A program made the position numbers and the translations under genes. This document shows positions 51,082 through 52,570 of a DNA stretch of 52,570 nucleotides, in pieces. Source of the DNA: Paenibacillus sp. EZ-K15 (lineage in GTDB: Bacteria > Bacillota > Bacilli > Paenibacillales > Paenibacillaceae); contig NZ_PDHM01000021.1 in assembly GCF_002573715.1 (NCBI RefSeq), positions 415,993 to 468,562 of the forward strand, read 5' to 3'. Every line of letters begins with the position of its first letter. The stretch's first letter is position 1. The notes under the pieces are model-generated. The model had not been told where the DNA came from. It saw only the letters and a list, made by a program, of their open reading frames with translations, and ran no database searches.

Positions 51082-51398
51082 AGCTTCCGTGGTACCACCC
51101 ATGTTTGCCCTACACTTCGCAGTGTAAAGCCTCAGCAGGTATGAAGAACACAATGAACACAGCTCTTCAATATCTGCAGTCCGTAACGTGGACTAAGACG
51201 ATTCCCCCTAATAAACGCTGTTACGACTTAATGCGATAAAGTCATAGCGTAGCATCTTTCAGGGAAACAGCTCCGAGGTGAGCTCGTATAAAAGGGGTTT
51301 TGGTGGTGGTTTCAGCTGATCCATCCACTCTCTGAGCAAAAGAGCCCTTTAAACTTCGTCCTCATCATTGCCGATTGGATATATTCGTTAAAATGTTT
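51024..51398 (-). promoter_or_regulatory. T-box leader of the ilv-leu operon, leucine specifier
   Basis: The T-box GGGTGGTACCACGG at about 51088-51101 on the minus strand precedes a long terminator. Stem I shows AGAGAGTGG and CCACC closing a loop with GCTG. Below it GTTTAAAGGG pairs with CCCCTTTTATAC, and the next internal loop holds CTC at 51280-51282, a leucine codon, bounded by GAGG/CCTC. Leucine starvation would thus raise the whole operon, as in Bacillus. Confidence 0.93.
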
Positions 51399-51404
51399 AG
51401 AAAC

Positions 51405-51434
51405 ATTATATGATTCATTCATTCCAGAAGTCAA
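51405..51434 (-). promoter_or_regulatory. promoter of the ilv-leu operon
   Basis: TTGACT at 51434-51429 and TATAAT at 51410-51405 with an 18-base spacer on the minus strand, directly upstream of the T-box leader. Confidence 0.85.
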
Positions 51435-51579
51435 CACATTTATTTTACTTCCGATGAAAGGTTTTCATTCACAAATGGGGCAATCCCTTCGCTTCCTTGA
51501 TGCAAAACACGCTCTTAACCCCTGCTACATATGATAAATGGAGCTATCCTTAATAGCGGTGAAGGGAGGAAACAACACG

Positions 51580-52029
51580 ATGATCCGCTATCGAAAACCG
51601 GAGCAGGATGATCCGATGATTCTACAACTCATTGAGTCCCAACTCGTCCCGCTTTCCCATATGACAAAAAAAGAGCTGGACATCATCCGCAAGGATATTC
51701 CCTCTCGATTACGACGCGGCGTGACCCTTGTTGCTTCGCCTCAGGATAACGATAAAATCATTGCCTTTGTCCATTTTATGATGCACGGCGAACTGCTGTA
51801 TATCGATATGCTGGCCGTCGCATCCACCGCACAGCGAAAACGGTGGGGTGTCCGATTGATGGAACATGCCGAACGTTTCGCTGTATCCCGCGGATGCAAA
51901 CGCGCCAAGGTTATGGTGGATATTGGCAACCATACCGGCCTTAACTTTTACCGAAAGCTTGGCTACACGGTAACAAGAATCATCGAACCCAGTCGATGTT
52001 ATGAGCTCGAAAAGATTTGGTTCCTCTAA
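51580..52029 (+). CDS. GNAT-family N-acetyltransferase
   Basis: Acetyl-CoA-dependent acyltransferase of 149 residues with the GNAT fold: IDMLAVASTAQRKRWGVRLM corresponds to the acetyl-CoA loop (motif A) and NHTGLNFYRKLGY to motif B. The acceptor substrate is unknown. ATG at 51580 follows GGGAGGAAACAACACG, and an earlier in-frame start has no site. A minus-strand frame from the neighbouring glycine-rich gene runs antisense through its last 321 bases. Confidence 0.88.
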   Translation: MIRYRKPEQDDPMILQLIESQLVPLSHMTKKELDIIRKDIPSRLRRGVTLVASPQDNDKIIAFVHFMMHGELLYIDMLAVASTAQRKRWGVRLMEHAERFAVSRGCKRAKVMVDIGNHTGLNFYRKLGYTVTRIIEPSRCYELEKIWFL

Positions 52030-52371
52030 TTCCCAGAAGAAGCCTGGTCCGAACCCTGGTCCAAAGCCTGGTCCGAATCCGCCATACCCCGGTCCAAATC
52101 CGCCGTATCCGCCAGGGTATCCTCCCGGATATCCGCCAAATCCCCCACCATATGCATAGGGTGCTGTACCAATGGCAAGAAGGTCAAACAATGCGAGCGG
52201 AAGAATCGCCTTGGTTTTCACCTTTTCCCCCCTGGTTGCCGGTTCTACAAAAAGGCGGTTGCCGGAGACGCGTACCAGCTTGCCTGTCACCTTCGTCCCG
52301 TCTTTCTTATACGCTACGATCTGTTTGCCCACATATGACTTCACTTTTGCCTTGCTGACAGGCTTGTGCAT
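51709..52371 (-). CDS. glycine-rich SH3-like protein, frame extends antisense into the acetyltransferase gene
   Basis: The 220-codon frame starts at ATG 52371 behind GAGGAGGGATCTT. Residues 1-65 form a small basic domain (VGKQIVAYKKDGTKVTGKLV) like SH3/LSm-type folds of spore or cell-surface proteins; 75-112 is a Gly/Pro/Tyr/Phe repeat (GGFGPGYGGFGPGF). After FFW at 111-113 the sequence loses this character and reads antisense through the acetyltransferase gene, so the real protein probably ends near 52030 and the stop has been lost or frameshifted. Function unknown. Confidence 0.6.
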   Translation of the reverse strand: MHKPVSKAKVKSYVGKQIVAYKKDGTKVTGKLVRVSGNRLFVEPATRGEKVKTKAILPLALFDLLAIGTAPYAYGGGFGGYPGGYPGGYGGFGPGYGGFGPGFGPGFGPGFFWELEEPNLFELITSTGFDDSCYRVAKLSVKVKAGMVANIHHNLGAFASAGYSETFGMFHQSDTPPFSLCGGCDGQHIDIQQFAVHHKMDKGNDFIVILRRSNKGHAAS

Positions 52372-52527
52372 AAGATCCCTCCTCAGGTAATATACATTTC
52401 AATCTATTCCGGAAGGAGTTCCCTTGCTTGTTTTATGGCCCTTACGATGGTTAAAGATAGGTAAAAAAGCTTCTCATACCCCTCATCCAGCGCTTACGAT
52501 TCTTATGTATGACGGACAGGAGCACAA

Positions 52528-52566
52528 AATAAAAAAACCGCCGTAATATTACGGCGGTTTTTTTAT
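52528..52566. terminator. bidirectional intrinsic terminator
   Basis: AAAACCGCCGTAA and TTACGGCGGTTTT form a perfect palindrome with T runs in both directions at the window edge. The gene it serves is outside the window, probably on the minus strand. The 150 bases between it and the glycine-rich gene contain nothing else recognised. Confidence 0.9.
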
Positions 52567-52570
52567 ACAC

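Overview
The window reads as chromosomal core DNA of an endospore-forming Firmicute, most likely Paenibacillus or a close relative. Evidence: three T-box leaders and a SAM-I riboswitch, strong AAGGAGG-type ribosome binding sites, frequent GTG/TTG starts, sporulation genes (ytxC, a Spo0E-like phosphatase, two CotF-like coat proteins), a futalosine-pathway gene (mqnC) and Bacillus-like gene pairs (ytxC-thrS, alaR-alaT, pheS-pheT-zapA, metI-metC, ilvBNC-leuA). The genus is an inference from gene content. Most genes lie on the minus strand. No phage, transposase or CRISPR array was seen.

Layout. 1-2416: thrS with a threonine T-box, after ytxC. 3517-4650: mqnC. 4816-8497: metA-metI-metC behind a SAM-I riboswitch. 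8581-10902: corA (with a possible 40-codon upstream ORF) and an HRDC-domain protein. 11087-14499: fructokinase, modB, modA and the exonuclease ypcP. 14625-14873: a gene-free stretch with five inverted repeats. 14902-20080: yusI-like, an RluA-type pseudouridine synthase, a PduO-type adenosyltransferase, a Spo0E-like protein, alaT/alaR and two CotF-like genes. 20221-26582: FAD oxidoreductase, MFS transporter, zinc-ribbon protein, a 26-residue membrane microprotein, a DUF350 protein and mutS2. 26739-29816: YvlD-like membrane protein, a CuA-type lipoprotein and a very long ZapA-like coiled-coil protein. 30076-34001: pheS-pheT with a phenylalanine T-box. 34057-36366: an ABC-F ATPase with a long attenuator-like leader. 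36524-36745: tRNA-Gly and tRNA-Pro. 36927-41488: an HMGL-like aldolase, leucyl aminopeptidase, an orphan sensor kinase with a Spo0A-box-like site, and a CxxC protein. 41772-42452: a 2-Cys peroxiredoxin with a PerR box. 42486-51434: the branched-chain amino acid genes ilvB-ilvN-ilvC-leuA behind a leucine T-box; leuB is separated from leuA by a 2.3 kb segment holding an opposite-strand aldo/keto reductase, a gene remnant and repeats. 51580-52570: a GNAT acetyltransferase and a glycine-rich protein that reads into it antisense.

Much of the window deals with sensing amino acid supply: uncharged tRNA controls thrS, pheST and ilv-leu, and SAM controls methionine synthesis. The most unusual items are the ZapA/coiled-coil fusion, the ABC-F leader (56-codon ORF, terminator and hidden ribosome binding site), the hairpin array upstream of ypcP, and the disrupted ilv-leu operon with its repeat-rich insert.
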